Below, piece by piece: positions 49,998 through 60,885 of a stretch of DNA of 64,000 nucleotides. Made by a program: the position numbers and the translations under genes. Origin of the DNA: Straminergon stramineum (Eukaryota; Streptophyta; Bryopsida; Hypnales; Calliergonaceae). The DNA lies in contig OY987268.1 in assembly GCA_963920665.1 (NCBI GenBank), positions 17,734,501 to 17,798,500 on the forward strand, in the 5' to 3' direction. The notes under the pieces were generated by a model. That model worked only from the letters and a program-made list of their open reading frames with translations. It made no database searches and was not told where the DNA came from. Each line of letters begins with the position of its first letter. Position 1 is the stretch's first letter.

Positions 49998-50929
49998 CCC
50001 CTAAAGGACCAAATGTTGATTTTGGCAACGGATTGATTTTGGGCAGGTGCATGTGAGTGGAGATTTCCATATTTTGGGCTGAAATTTTAAGAGAATGTGG
50101 GGACAAGGAATATCTTTCATATGCACAAATTTCATGACAATTGAAAATATGAGTCAAAAGTTATTGCATAATATGTTGTTTGTTTCTCAACTCGGGCAAT
50201 CTAGGCACATTCGAAAAATTTACTTTTTTTAAAAATAAAAATTTAAAATTTGTTCTTCGGATTTAGATGCACTCATAAAGCTTTGAAGCATTGCATTTCA
50301 ATAGTTGAGATGAAAGTTATGAGGCTTTTTAGTTTGTAGGTAGTTATGGAATCCCTACACCAAAAATAACTTTGAAGTCCTTTAAGTTATTGAGATTTTA
50401 GTAGTTTTGAAAAAAAATAATGTGATTGGATGTAGATTGTTTATAACAACAATTCCTCCATTTGTATTGGAATTTTTTAATTTTTTAATTAATTTATTAA
50501 CAATTTAGTATTTTGAATCATTCTCTATTTCTTTCTACTTACTATTTTTTTCCTATATGTTGTACAACTCCAAATGATTTGAAAATTTTCATGTATGTAG
50601 CCAACTTGCCCTGAAGAATGATTCCAAAGAAGCATAACCATTTTGGACATTTTCTAAGAATGATTTGACCTTGTGAACTATGTGAAGTGGAGCTGCTTGG
50701 TTTTTTGCAGGGCCAAAAAAAAGATCTTCACCATTTCAAACGCTAATATCTTGCAATCTACATGGTGGAAATTTCTGAAATTTTTTCCACATATTATCAA
50801 ACTAGAGTACTACAAGATCCTATGGTTACATGTGTCAAAAAATGATATTTTTCTAAAATTTGGTGCTTGTAGTAGAAATGGTAGTTTTAGAGCATTTTTG
50901 GTGAGAGTATAGTCAAGGAACTTTAGGGG
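49998..50929 (+). mobile_element. Uninterrupted TTAA-flanked element F, 932 bp
   Basis: The ends are CCCCTAAAGGACC and the complement of CCCCTAAAGTTCC, with TTAA at 49994-49997 and 50930-50933. It is the intact relative of element D and proves D's outer limits. A 79-codon open frame (50673-50912) near its right end recurs in elements A, C and D. Confidence 0.82.
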
Positions 50930-50933
50930 TTAA

Positions 50934-51739
50934 AACAATTTTTATCATTAACGGAGGAAAATTGTCAATTTTGAAGCTCTATGACATTCAATAAAAAATA
51001 AGTAAATAAATATTCCTTCGTCAATCGACCATCTTGTTTGCCCTTAATCTTCAAGTTATTTTAAATTTCCCATCCATAAAAATGAAATGAGGATTGTAAA
51101 AAACTTAACGTGTATAAATTATAATATTATACTAATTTTGTTTCTGCTTCTACAAATTTTAAGAAGATTTCTTTTTATGTTCAATTGTCCACACCACATA
51201 TTTGTAAACATTTTCCTAATTTTCTCCGACAGTTTTGAAGAAAAATTCTATGAAAATATATTATTCATAGCCTCATAGGCATTGTTTTTTTATTTCATTT
51301 TCTTGCATGTTTGAATAAATTTTGATCTCATTTAGAGTTTGACCAACAAGATTTCATTTGTGTTTCATAGCTATCCTTTTTCTAATTTAAAATTTCTTAC
51401 GAAATATTTTTGTACCTTCAATTTTCGCATCCTTATCCACATTTTTTAAAATATGAGTATGTACATCATCAAAACTTAAATAAATAAATAAAATTTTTTA
51501 TATTTTCTATTTAAAAATGTCTCAATCAATACAAATACAAACATAACAAACAATTCAAAATGTATTCAATTACATATATATTGCCATACACTGTTGATTC
51601 AAAACTTGCAATATACTATATGGTGTGCACACTTGGCTAATTGCACACATCATTACATTTAAGTTCAACTCTATATTCCTCAAGTAATTCTACATGTCTA
51701 TACAGCCTATTGAAATACTAATATTACTATAATAATCAT
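50934..51739. other. AT-rich intergenic stretch
   Basis: No gene is recognised. It forms the 3' flank of the kinase pseudogene. Confidence 0.4.
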
Positions 51740-52292
51740 CTAATATGAATGACGAAAATGTTCATCTGGAATTGGCCAATGGTATGTACCACAAAACCGA
51801 TGTACAACATGGGCCAAACTACGATGTTCATTATCACCCGGTAAACAGAGGCGGTTCAGGTAAAGATCAAACACCCTTCCGAATTTGTGAAATTGAAATT
51901 TGGTCATATGAGGTGTTTCACGTTGCAACTCGAAATACGCTTGTGTCATGCACTCCGCATTGATCTTTTGAGCAAGTTTTCCAACCGCATATGCTTCCGA
52001 TTTCTGTGAATACATCGGAATGATTCCCACGTCTGCACGTGCTTTATGCACATATGCAATGTGTGGATCCACCCACCATCTTTTTCGCAAAGCTTCTGTC
52101 CTCTCTTTTTCGGATGTAAACGTGTACAAGGATTTCATTAGTTTAGTAGCTAAGGTGGTCATTCCCCAATCGCAAACTCCAATGTACACACATGACTCGT
52201 CCTTCGGAAAATGAAACATAATGTTGTCCAGAGAAAAATCATTGTGCAAATGCCCAACAATATTGTCGCAGCACAGAATAAGTAAATTCCCT

Positions 52293-52325
52293 ATTATGCT
52301 CACAAAAATCACTCTAGAGCATAAT
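52293..52325 (-). other. 3' hairpin of the 3.37-kb element, copy 3
   Basis: Arms ATTATGCTC and GAGCATAAT form nine perfect pairs; the outermost is A-T. Confidence 0.7.
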
Positions 52326-53440
52326 GAAGTGACTCTAAAGATCGAACCCATGAGATTCTGTGAAGTATTTACTTGATTTGGGCGAGTAAGCTTTCTCTTA
52401 CTCTCTAAAACTTCCTTTCCGGTCCTAGATCTAAAACCGGAAACAACCAACCACCAAGAGGATCAGGACCGGATTACTTCCCATCCAATTCTTTGATTCT
52501 CCAGTTAACCAATTCTCCCAATCTCCAAGACCTAAACAATTCCGGTCCTGGTACTACTCCGAACCAATCCACTCTGGCTGGTTCCTGTACCTCCTCAACT
52601 CTCTTCTGGTTTAGTTTTGCCTTTGTTGGACCATCAGAGGGTTCGCTGCTTAGGTTTCTGAGTGGTAGGCCCACCACTCCTTCTGCGGATTATAGTGTTT
52701 GAAGACCCACTATTCTCTCCCTTCCTCTCCTAACTAACTCGAATCCGGTTTGATCCCTCACAACACTCCCGACAACAATCCGGAATGTAGATCACATAGA
52801 GATCCCCCGTACAATCCGTTCTTATTACAATGACCTCAATGCCAGCTCCTACTCGTGTGAAGCTAGGTGGTTACAAGTGTACTCGTCCGTTCCAACAGTA
52901 ACTAGGATCATTCTATTTACCGACTAAGGAGGTGAGACCTCTTAGAAGGTCAGACACTCAACCAGACTACCCGTCCAGGAGCTCTAGCGCGACTAAGGAT
53001 ATCCTCCCTATCCGCCTAGCCTAACAGCAGCTATCTCACTCGGAACTTCAAAACCCTAGATCTTGCTGAGGCATTGAAATACACTCCCAACACTTACACA
53101 ACTTGCACACACACTAAGGATCGGAAACTATCGCACTAAGGGGAGAAACCTAATCACAACTTTGCCTTACGCCTTCCTAACTCCACATCATGCAAACCTG
53201 CCAAGCTTGGGAGACACAAACAACAATAGAGCGCATACAAAGGTACAATAAAAATTGCAAAAAGAAGACTCCTAGTGTCCCTCGCGGGCGCTGACTATAT
53301 ACATTTCAAAAAGTTACAAATGGGCAGGAAAACTCGCGAAAGTTCTGCCGCCATCTCGATTAGACTTTCCAGTCCTACCTACTCCCCACTGGACCGGAAC
53401 AGGTTCCGTATCCGTTCCTATTCTACCTACTCTGTACATC

Positions 53441-55099
53441 CTAAGTCCTTATTCGCGATCCGATGGTCGCGCTGTCCGCTCCCAGGTCCATCTGCTCAAA
53501 AACCTCGTTGAGGTTCCGACTCCTCTCGATCTCCTGAGGTCGAGGAACCGGATTGCCTTCTGTGGACGTAGGTGGTGAGTCCAAGTCGATGGCGGTTCCA
53601 GGCGTGCTGGCCTGGGTCGTTCTCTTGGACTTGGGGGTCATATCCTTCCCCTCTCCTGCAGTCACTTCCGGGAACGAATCCGGGAGGGAAATATCCGAGA
53701 GTCGAATACCGCGAGAGCAAGTTGCTCTTGACAATATCTGGGTACTCTCCTCCATCCGGTCTGCTGCCTTCCATGCCTCCTTCATTGCCGCTTCTTCCTG
53801 CTCGGCAAAGTCGTTGAGGATGTGCACCATCTAGGAACCGGATAGCTTCTTCTCCTCGTGCACCCACTCGTCAAACAATTTGGCCTTGGTGAGGGCCGTT
53901 CCGGTCTCCCTGAACGTGGCCTTCACTTGCTCCATCATTTGCCGAGCATCCTCTGCAATAGATTTGGTGGCTGCGAAGTTCTCCTTGTGCACTAGGATCT
54001 CCGTCTTCATCCGATCCACCTCCTCTTGTAACCGGCGGATCTCTGATTCCTACTTCTGGGACTCGTCCGGATCAGAGATACAACCCGCCACCTTTTCCGG
54101 TAGCTCTCGGTCGGGTGCTGCTCCCACCAACTACTCGATGGCTACGACTATCCTTCTCTTGCATTCCCAATCCATCCGGATGTCATAGAAGACCTTCACT
54201 AGGGGTTGGAACGGGTCCTCGGGATCCACTGCCTTTTCTTCTTCCGGTTTCCCTTCCGGAGCGGGAGTGTTGGGCCCAGGTGGCGTCCCCCGTTTATTCG
54301 GAGAGGTAGTCTTGTGATGCTTCACCAGCGGTACTGGCACCTCCTCGTCTTCTGACTCCGAATCCTCTCCCGGTTTAGAACCGGATTCGCTCTCCCGATC
54401 CGATCCTGATTCTCCATATCTCAGCACTACTTATTGATTCTTCCACACCTCGTTTTCTCTGTCATTCAGGAGTTGATGGGACTGATAGAGGTGCATTAAG
54501 TAGGGGCTCACTAGAGTTGCCCTACTCTTTCCAACTCTACTAACTAACCGAAGCACTAGATCGGAAATGATGTGGGCCCACTCGACTTTCCGGTCCCCTC
54601 TCAGAGCCCCGAAAATGGTGTTCGCAAGGGTAATGGTTACCCTTGTTGGCTTTTCCGGATGGAGGATTGGAACGAGGAACTATAGGAGTCGGCAGTTTCG
54701 CTCATCCTTACAGTCCTCTATGGCATATCCGTCCTTCGGGTTTACTGCACCCTCAAACTTGCCTTGGACGAAGTTGTCCTTCCGGTTGGCCATCCCAAAT
54801 CCTCCCGGCCAGAAGCTGTAAATTGACCTCCAGACCTCTTCCGTCCAGAGGGGCAGAACCGCTCTCAGCGTATTATTCCACTCATTGGACACTTTGCCAG
54901 AGAGTTCCCGGACGAAAACCTCCTCCTTGAAACCCTAGGGCTTGGTTGCAAACCCTATACAACCCATGGAGTTCAAGTCGTCCATGAGTTCCGCTCACGT
55001 ATCCTTTGATAGAGGGATAGCTGGAACTACTTTCCAGAGTTTGACATCTACTGTTGACGACGAACTAGCATGACCTCTAGTTCTCTTGAGCTGTGACAT
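53441..55099 (-). pseudogene. Element-encoded coiled-coil/acidic protein, copy 3
   Basis: ATG 55099 opens MSQLKRTRG. The frame continues with stops and shifts to DSATIGSRIRT-stop at 53441. Its last 129 codons (from 53830) are intact and read Q in FAEQEEAAMK where copy 2 has TAG. This is direct evidence that the TAG in copy 2 is a decayed glutamine codon. Region order is the same as in copies 1 and 2. Confidence 0.72.
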
Positions 55100-55354
55100 G
55101 GTTGCGGACGAGCTACTCGGAACCCTTTCCGATTCTACCTTATGGTCGCTCTCCTAGCCGCACGTCCCGTTCCTTTCCTTCTCTCTCTGATCTCAACCGG
55201 AAACCCAAACTTACACTGTAGCGGACACTATAACACTCGCGAAAAACACTCGAAACAGTGATTGACACGGAACGCTGAAACTGACAGACACGAGGAGCTT
55301 GAAAGCGCTGGAAAATGAAACATTGAAAAGAGGTGCGACTGGCCAGGCCAGCCC

Positions 55355-55361
55355 ATTTATA
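55355..55361 (-). promoter_or_regulatory. TATA box of the 3.37-kb element, copy 3
   Basis: The complement reads TATAAAT about 265 bp from the element start, aligned with TATAAAAG in copy 2. Confidence 0.5.
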
Positions 55362-56811
55362 CTGGCTGGACCCCCTTGCCACCTCAGCACGACCTAATCC
55401 GGATCCGGTTTCTGTATGGTATCTAGTCCGTCACCTATCCGGTCAGACATCCGCTCCTATCCGTTCACTCTCTGAAAACTGGATTGAGTAGATCTTCCCG
55501 CTATCTTATTTTCTACTTCTATTTCCACTCCTTATGGTTTCTTAACCAAATCCGGATACCCTTATCTAGTTATCCGGTTAGTATTACTAAGTAAAACCAA
55601 AAAAATTAGAATTTCATACTACCACAAATATACACTGCATTCATTATATGCACCAACACCCATGCAAGCTCTATAAGTTTCTTTCAAAATCGCCCTAGAC
55701 GGTGAGCTTTTACAACCTCTTCCTCGGTGGGATTCGAGTGCATCAATCGAATTTGTATGTTGTCTGGATAATCATTATCCATGTTCAACATTTGATGCAA
55801 AGTTCCATCGTTCCACCAATACATATAGCCTTCATACGACGTTGCGTGCACCGCAGCAAATCGTATCACTCCCGCATGTGGAATTCGAACGGCCATTGAC
55901 TCATTTTGATGTTCCAACTTTGCCAGTTCGGGTCGAGAGTGGTAGTGATTGGACTTCTTCGCTGCAAACTTCCAATAGGGAAGTATTCCTGGACATCCTT
56001 CGATCCGAACCTTTCGAATTGTTGCATATCCACCTTGCATTGTCTTGTTGTCAATGGAAATCACTTGTGCCGTATCTGGAAGTGTTATCAGATGGCATCT
56101 GTTCCTCTGCGCTTCTACAACTCCATCATTGCTTTTCCACCAAGCAATTGGACCGATTCGATTGTGATTCTTAGTGAATGGAGCACACCGACTCCTAAAT
56201 AAGTCCGCCTTCAAAACCACTTCCTCAAATCCAGTGTCGTTTGGTCTATATTCCCTACCATATTTTTCCAAGATAACCTTTGAATTCCACAACGCGTCAT
56301 GCACCTTGTTGTCCAAACATTTGTTGAAACCGTTCTTCTCTGTCTCTTTCCACCAATCCGGAACGTTCAATGCATTCAACAACATCCGCCTCATATCTAT
56401 CTTGAATTTAGGCACACACTCCTCCTGATATTGGATGTATTTATTGTCTAAAGACAGTGTTGTTTTTGACTCATAAAATGCAACGATACATTTGATCATG
56501 AACTTTTTGCATTCTTCCGATGGACTTTCTCGAGCTATCTCCAAGCTCGATGGCCCCTCTGTATGCTTCAGCTTCGCAACCTTCTTGCCCTTCCTCTTTG
56601 TCATTGCGATTAGTGTGATGAAACAAATCCATAAAATGTAATTGTTAATAAACAATAAATTTGAATTCGAATTTTACACACAAGTCACAAAAAATTTGGC
56701 AATAAGGGGCCCTCAATGTATCACTCTCGCCTTCCCTCGGAAAGGAGCCAATGGAGGATAAACCACCAAGCTCTCCACTCCACCTTGAATTCACAAGGGG
56801 CAAGGCAAGAG

Positions 56812-57040
56812 TGAGAAGCGGACGGCCCGTCCGCCCCTCTTCTACGCGGCGGACGGGCGGACGGGCGAACGGGCTCATCAGACGACCCCACAGTGTCCGC
56901 CCGATCGGATGGGCAAGGCGCAGCGGACGCACCGAGGCCATCTGCCAAACCCTAAATCCTAACCCGCCAATGGGATCGGGTGGATGGGATCGCGTGGACA
57001 GATGGGGCGGACGAGATCGAGCGGACCGTATCGGGTGGTT
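56812..57040. promoter_or_regulatory. CpG-rich island upstream of the kinase gene
   Basis: The block contains several GCGGACGG and GGGCGGACGGGCG units, and starts about 210 bp 5' of the kinase ATG. Base composition changes abruptly at both edges. It is proposed as the kinase promoter region. Confidence 0.6.
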
Positions 57041-57505
57041 TAGGCTTCAAAACTTTCGTATTCTTCAAATTTTTGGTACAAAAAAACAATATACCTGAGT
57101 AAAAATAGCAAAATCTATCAAAATGAATTGAAATTTTATGAAGAAATAAAAGCAATGATAAAGACTAGACTTAAAAAGAAAATTTCGTTATGCCTTCTAA
57201 TTAGTTTTTTACATCTAGAATAGTCACATCAAAGATCGAGAAGTCAAATTCAATTATGAAACCAAATTTATCCTTTAATTTAATTGATGTACCAAAATTT
57301 TATATTTTGGGGTAGTAGAAAAATAATTTTTCATTTTTTCTTTTCCAAATATTTTGAAGAAAAAATTAAAATATTGTGATTTTTTAAATACAATCATGAA
57401 TCATCTTCACTACAATATGTGTTAGAATCATCTATAATTTGTATTATAAATAAAGAGTGGATTGAGAAATAGAATTTTTTCATTTGAATTGAAAATACAT
57501 ATGTA
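57041..57505. other. AT-rich spacer
   Basis: No gene or clear repeat was seen. Confidence 0.4.
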
Positions 57506-57881
57506 CCTCTAAATTCTCAAGGCCATTTTTTGGTCAAAAGCCACTCAAAATTGCCGTTTCTGCTTTTTTAGCCTCTTCAAATCAAATGTGTACACCTTGT
57601 AACCATCTTGTCCCACCTAAAGGTCATAACCATCCACCTTGTACAATTCATCAAAGGTAAAGATTGCCTTAAATACTCTGGGACAAAACCTTGTATAAAG
57701 AAATAATTATCATTTACTATGAAATTTGGATTTTTGCTAGTGGACCTAGACTTCACAATGAACTTTCCCAAAATACAAAGTGTAGAAAATACCAATTCGG
57801 TTAATTTTATTTAACTTCAAAATTCAGCAAACACAAGAATGTGATGCTTCGGGTATGTTAGCATGTAAAGGGTTACCGTTA
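57506..57881 (+). repeat. Degenerate TTAA-type element fragment
   Basis: The left part (CCACTCAAAATTGCCGTTTCTGC) resembles the start of elements A and B. The right part (TTTAACTTCAAAATTCAGCAAACAC, then GATGCTTCGGG and AAAGGGTTA) resembles the right end of the 6741-7378 element. Termini have decayed, so limits are approximate. Confidence 0.45.
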
Positions 57882-58025
57882 AACATGTGGATCCATTTTC
57901 TAAATTAGAGATCAAGAGAAAAATGTTATAAAGTCTTGTTTGGAATCTTCATTGGGAATTGATATATGAATAAAAAAATAAACTCATGAAATTTGAGATT
58001 CAACAAGTTCAATTCAATTCACTAG

Positions 58026-58387
58026 CAGGGTTGTTCTGTCGAATACATTTTGGGGTTGGGTGTTGAATTGTTCGTCTAATGTTGCGTGTCGTACAAGACA
58101 AGTGTCGTGTATACATGACAATTTTGATGAATAAAGCCTTATCCTAACAACAGAGATAATTTGAAATCTCATTTTATTTATGATCCATAATTAAGAATGG
58201 AATAAGTGATTATTAAATTGAGACACTTCAATAAAATGAAACTCAAATATGTCAAGATTGGAAATAGAAAGTGTTTTATTTGAAAGTCAACCTTAAAGTT
58301 GACTTTATTAGACGGACAAGGGGGTCTACTAGACGTGTTGGACGTCGTGTTCGTCGTGTTGTCGAGTTGTTCGACTGAACAACCATG
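58026..58387 (-). mobile_element. 362-bp hAT-type MITE, copy 2
   Basis: Inverted copy of the 40492-40862 element. The ends are CAGGGTTGTTCTGTCGAA and the complement of CATGGTTGTTCAGTCGAA, with a perfect 8-bp duplication TTCACTAG at 58018-58025 and 58388-58395. CAGGG termini with 8-bp duplication are typical of hAT elements. Confidence 0.92.
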
Positions 58388-58395
58388 TTCACTAG

Positions 58396-59077
58396 TGCCA
58401 AGACCAAAATATTTATATAAATTTTAAAAGAGAAATTTTAAAATTTCCTCTACAATTAATTGCTCGTAAAATATTATTTTGTTTTCCATAAAACATCTTG
58501 AAATGGATTTGAAATGAGATTCATTCATATGGTGATTTCTTGAAATTCTTAAGCTCTTTACATCTATAATCTCATTTTCAAGAATCAAGTTTTGAAATCA
58601 AATGAATGCAATTTTTGCATGCACTCACTTCTACAATTCTACATTCTTCAATTAAAATAATATGCACTTGTAAATTTATAATATTCAACTATTAATAATT
58701 CAATTATAAATGCATTTAGACCATTTATAAGTTCTCAAATGTAATAAATATGCAACAATGATTTAAAAATAAGCAACAGACAAATAGGCAATTACACATT
58801 AAACTTCGAGTGGTGATTTCAAGAATGACACTTACACATGAAAGATATTACAAAATAATGCAATGATGTATTAAAAAATCTACTTATCTACGTATATATT
58901 TGGCATAGACTACTACACAATACTTTTATGAAAATTGAAGAACATTGATGTTCAATGTTGTTCTATTCATTATAGAGTCTATACTATTTCTATCACTGTG
59001 ATATTCTATACTTGCCGTAGATAATATAGCTCAAAGACGGAGCAAAAACATGATCACTATATACATGCATGTTTTTT
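58396..59077. other. AT-rich 3' flank of the next gene
   Basis: No gene is recognised. Confidence 0.4.
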
Positions 59078-60340
59078 TCACTCCGAATCTGAATCAGTCT
59101 CATCTTTTTCAACGGGGCCTCTCGATTGCACTCCTATAAATGGACCACCTCCGTAGTATTCGTGGTAACTGCTTGGTGCACCTCCTTGTCCATAGTATGT
59201 ATTTCCAAAAGTGGGAGGAGGAACTGGAGCACTAGATGGTGATGCAGAGACATTTGCACCACTGTAAGAAGAGCCCCCAAGATGCCCGTATGGATCACTT
59301 CCAGTCAATCCCGGATAGTATTGGGCACTACCATAAGTGGACCCACCGTACTACGGGGTTGCATGGCTTCCTCCACTGCCTTCAAAGCCCATTTGAGTAG
59401 GCGTGGTATAATACGAACCATAGCCACTAGACCCACTATGTTGCGTGGTGTCATAACTCCCTCTTCCACCTCCAAAGCCAATTTGAGAAGGGGGCCCATA
59501 GCCAAAACCAGATGCACTTGAACCATCATAATGCGAGGTTCCATAGCTCCGTCCTTCCCCTTGATGACCACTTTGAGGATTATAACCATAGTATGAGCCA
59601 CCTCTTCCTTGTTCTGATCCTCCCGGTCTATGCTCACGTCGGTAGGACCCGCCATGCCTATCGTGCCATCCACGATCTACCAAGCTTCTACGTGTTGCCT
59701 CTTCCATCTATTGCTCGAATTCAATCCATTCTCGTTCTTTAGCCCGTTCATGCCTCTCTCCAAATGTGGCATTTGCTTGCACATTGTCGTCATCATCATC
59801 CTCATCTGACCACTCATCTTCTGCATCTTTTAGTACAACCAAAGGTTGTTGTAGATAACCTCGATTGGACCACTCTGGCATGCAATCGCTTGCCCCCATC
59901 CACTATGTGTCTATAATAGCATTTGTGCGATTGTAATTATCCACATTGCGACCTTGAGCTGTGCGCCAATCTACGTCCTTGTGGAGTACAATCTCTGCCC
60001 AAACCATCGCCATGACGTTATAATTCATCACATTCCATTTGGCGCTCTTAATTCCCAGAACTCGGTGCACTTGTATGTATCTTTGTTTAAAATGCTCACT
60101 CTGGCACGTAGATGTTTGTCCTTCCCAACGACTGGCTTGTTTTTCTATGCGTTCACGTGGCCAAAGTTTTTGAATGTGCGTCATCTTCACGTACTTCTTG
60201 CACATTGTGCAATCCCACACTTTCGTCTGTTCTTCTTCCCATCCCAGTTCACCCACACACAATGGATCGGCCCAAGCGTCCCAATCAAAGGATTGGGGTC
60301 TTCCCTTTCGATTCCCTTTTTTGGGTGAATCTTTCAGCAT
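59078..60340 (-). pseudogene. Unrecognised Cys-motif protein with Gly/Tyr/Ser-rich tail, three TAG stops
   Basis: ATG 60340 (MLKDSPKKGNRKGRPQ) opens one continuous frame of 421 codons, broken only by TAG at 59903, 59708 and 59351. Residues about 33-135 carry GELGWEEEQ, then CTMCKKYVKM and a KLWP block. The same block order recurs in the + strand sequence at 63.7-64.0 kb, so this is a repeated family. An acidic patch follows (DEWSDEDDDDD). The last 200 residues are low-complexity, rich in Gly, Tyr and Ser (GGSYYGYNPQSG, SSGYGSYYTT), like prion-like tails of RNA-binding proteins, and end DETDSDSE. Each TAG could come from CAG by one C-to-T change. I do not recognise the family. A CpG-rich island lies 190 bp upstream. 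Confidence 0.65.
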
Positions 60341-60529
60341 GATGAAGTCGAAGAGGGGGAAATGAAACAATTACAAAACTATAGTTCACTTTTTCTAACT
60401 GCAATAAATTGTTTTTTAATTTAAATTTTTCCAATTTAAACTTTGAACACCCCCAAATCCGTCACACGATGAATATTGACAACATAATATTTGAATGTCC
60501 ACACAATCGATCCCTGAAACCGGAAGGGG

Positions 60530-60885
60530 CGCGCAAAGCTTTGAAGGCACTGGTCCGCCCACTCAAGAAGGGAACGACTGTGCGCAATGGCCCGTCTGCC
60601 TTGCGATTTATATGGGTGGATGGCCCCGCACGGATGGCCCGAGGTGAATGGATCGGACCGTCAGAAAAGCGATACGTCAATCGGGCAGACGCGACAGGCG
60701 GGGCAGACAGGCGGACGTGTGGACGGGGAGATTGTGGCGGACAGGCCGGTGGGGGCGGATAGGCGGATAAGTACTTGGGCGGACGCGGTGGACGGGCCAG
60801 GCGGGGCAGACGGGCGGGGCAGGGCGGATCGGCGAACGGGGAAGACGAAGAGGTCATGGAGTTCATGGAGGAGGCGACTAGGGGA
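60530..60885. promoter_or_regulatory. CpG-rich island upstream of the 60.3-kb gene
   Basis: Repeated GGGCGGAC, GGCGGAC and GCGGGGCAGAC-like units. It begins about 190 bp 5' of ATG 60340 and is flanked on both sides by AT-rich DNA. Confidence 0.6.

Larger units (their letters stand above)
52264..55626 (-). mobile_element. 3.37-kb TGT...ACA element, copy 3, inside the kinase gene
   Basis: On its coding strand it begins TGTGGTAGTATGAAATTC and ends TTCTGTGCTGCGACA. The perfect 5-bp duplication (AATAT on the plus strand) lies at 52259-52263 and 55627-55631. It splits the kinase catalytic loop region between NAVYI and VGHLHND. Copies 2 and 3 look more alike than either is to copy 1. The element's own ORF (53441-55099) is in the same direction as the kinase. 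Confidence 0.9.
51740..56604 (-). pseudogene. Divergent protein kinase, broken by the 3.37-kb element
   Basis: ATG 56604 (MTKRKGKKVAKLKH) starts a minus-strand frame; the last codons end at 51740. Removing the element 52264-55626 and one copy of ATATT rejoins the frame exactly, giving about 498 codons with one TGA at 55684. Kinase landmarks are a glycine-loop-like QGGYATIRKV, a lysine strand KFAAKK, a hinge-like EGYMYWWNDGTL, a catalytic loop HLHNDFSLDN (HRD reads HND, Asp kept) and CDWG in place of DFG (Asp kept). The N-terminal 200 residues are not recognised. Its substrate is unknown. A CpG-rich island lies about 200 bp upstream, as for the unrecognised genes at 60.3 and 63.6 kb. Kinases with HND/DWG occur as repeated families in some non-seed plants, from memory. 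Confidence 0.78.

Noticed and set aside
29574..55626. The 3.37-kb family as Helitrons (because of the 3' hairpin)
   Set aside because: Helitrons give no target duplication and end in CTRR. All three copies here have perfect 5-bp duplications and ACA ends.
55842..56428. Plus-strand open frames over the kinase gene
   Set aside because: They lie antisense to a frame with kinase motifs and encode nothing recognisable.
34709..60340. In-frame stops as selenocysteine, readthrough or a variant genetic code
   Set aside because: The stops are of all three kinds, differ between paralogous copies and replace Q, R or W codons. The two intact host genes use normal codes. Decay is simpler.
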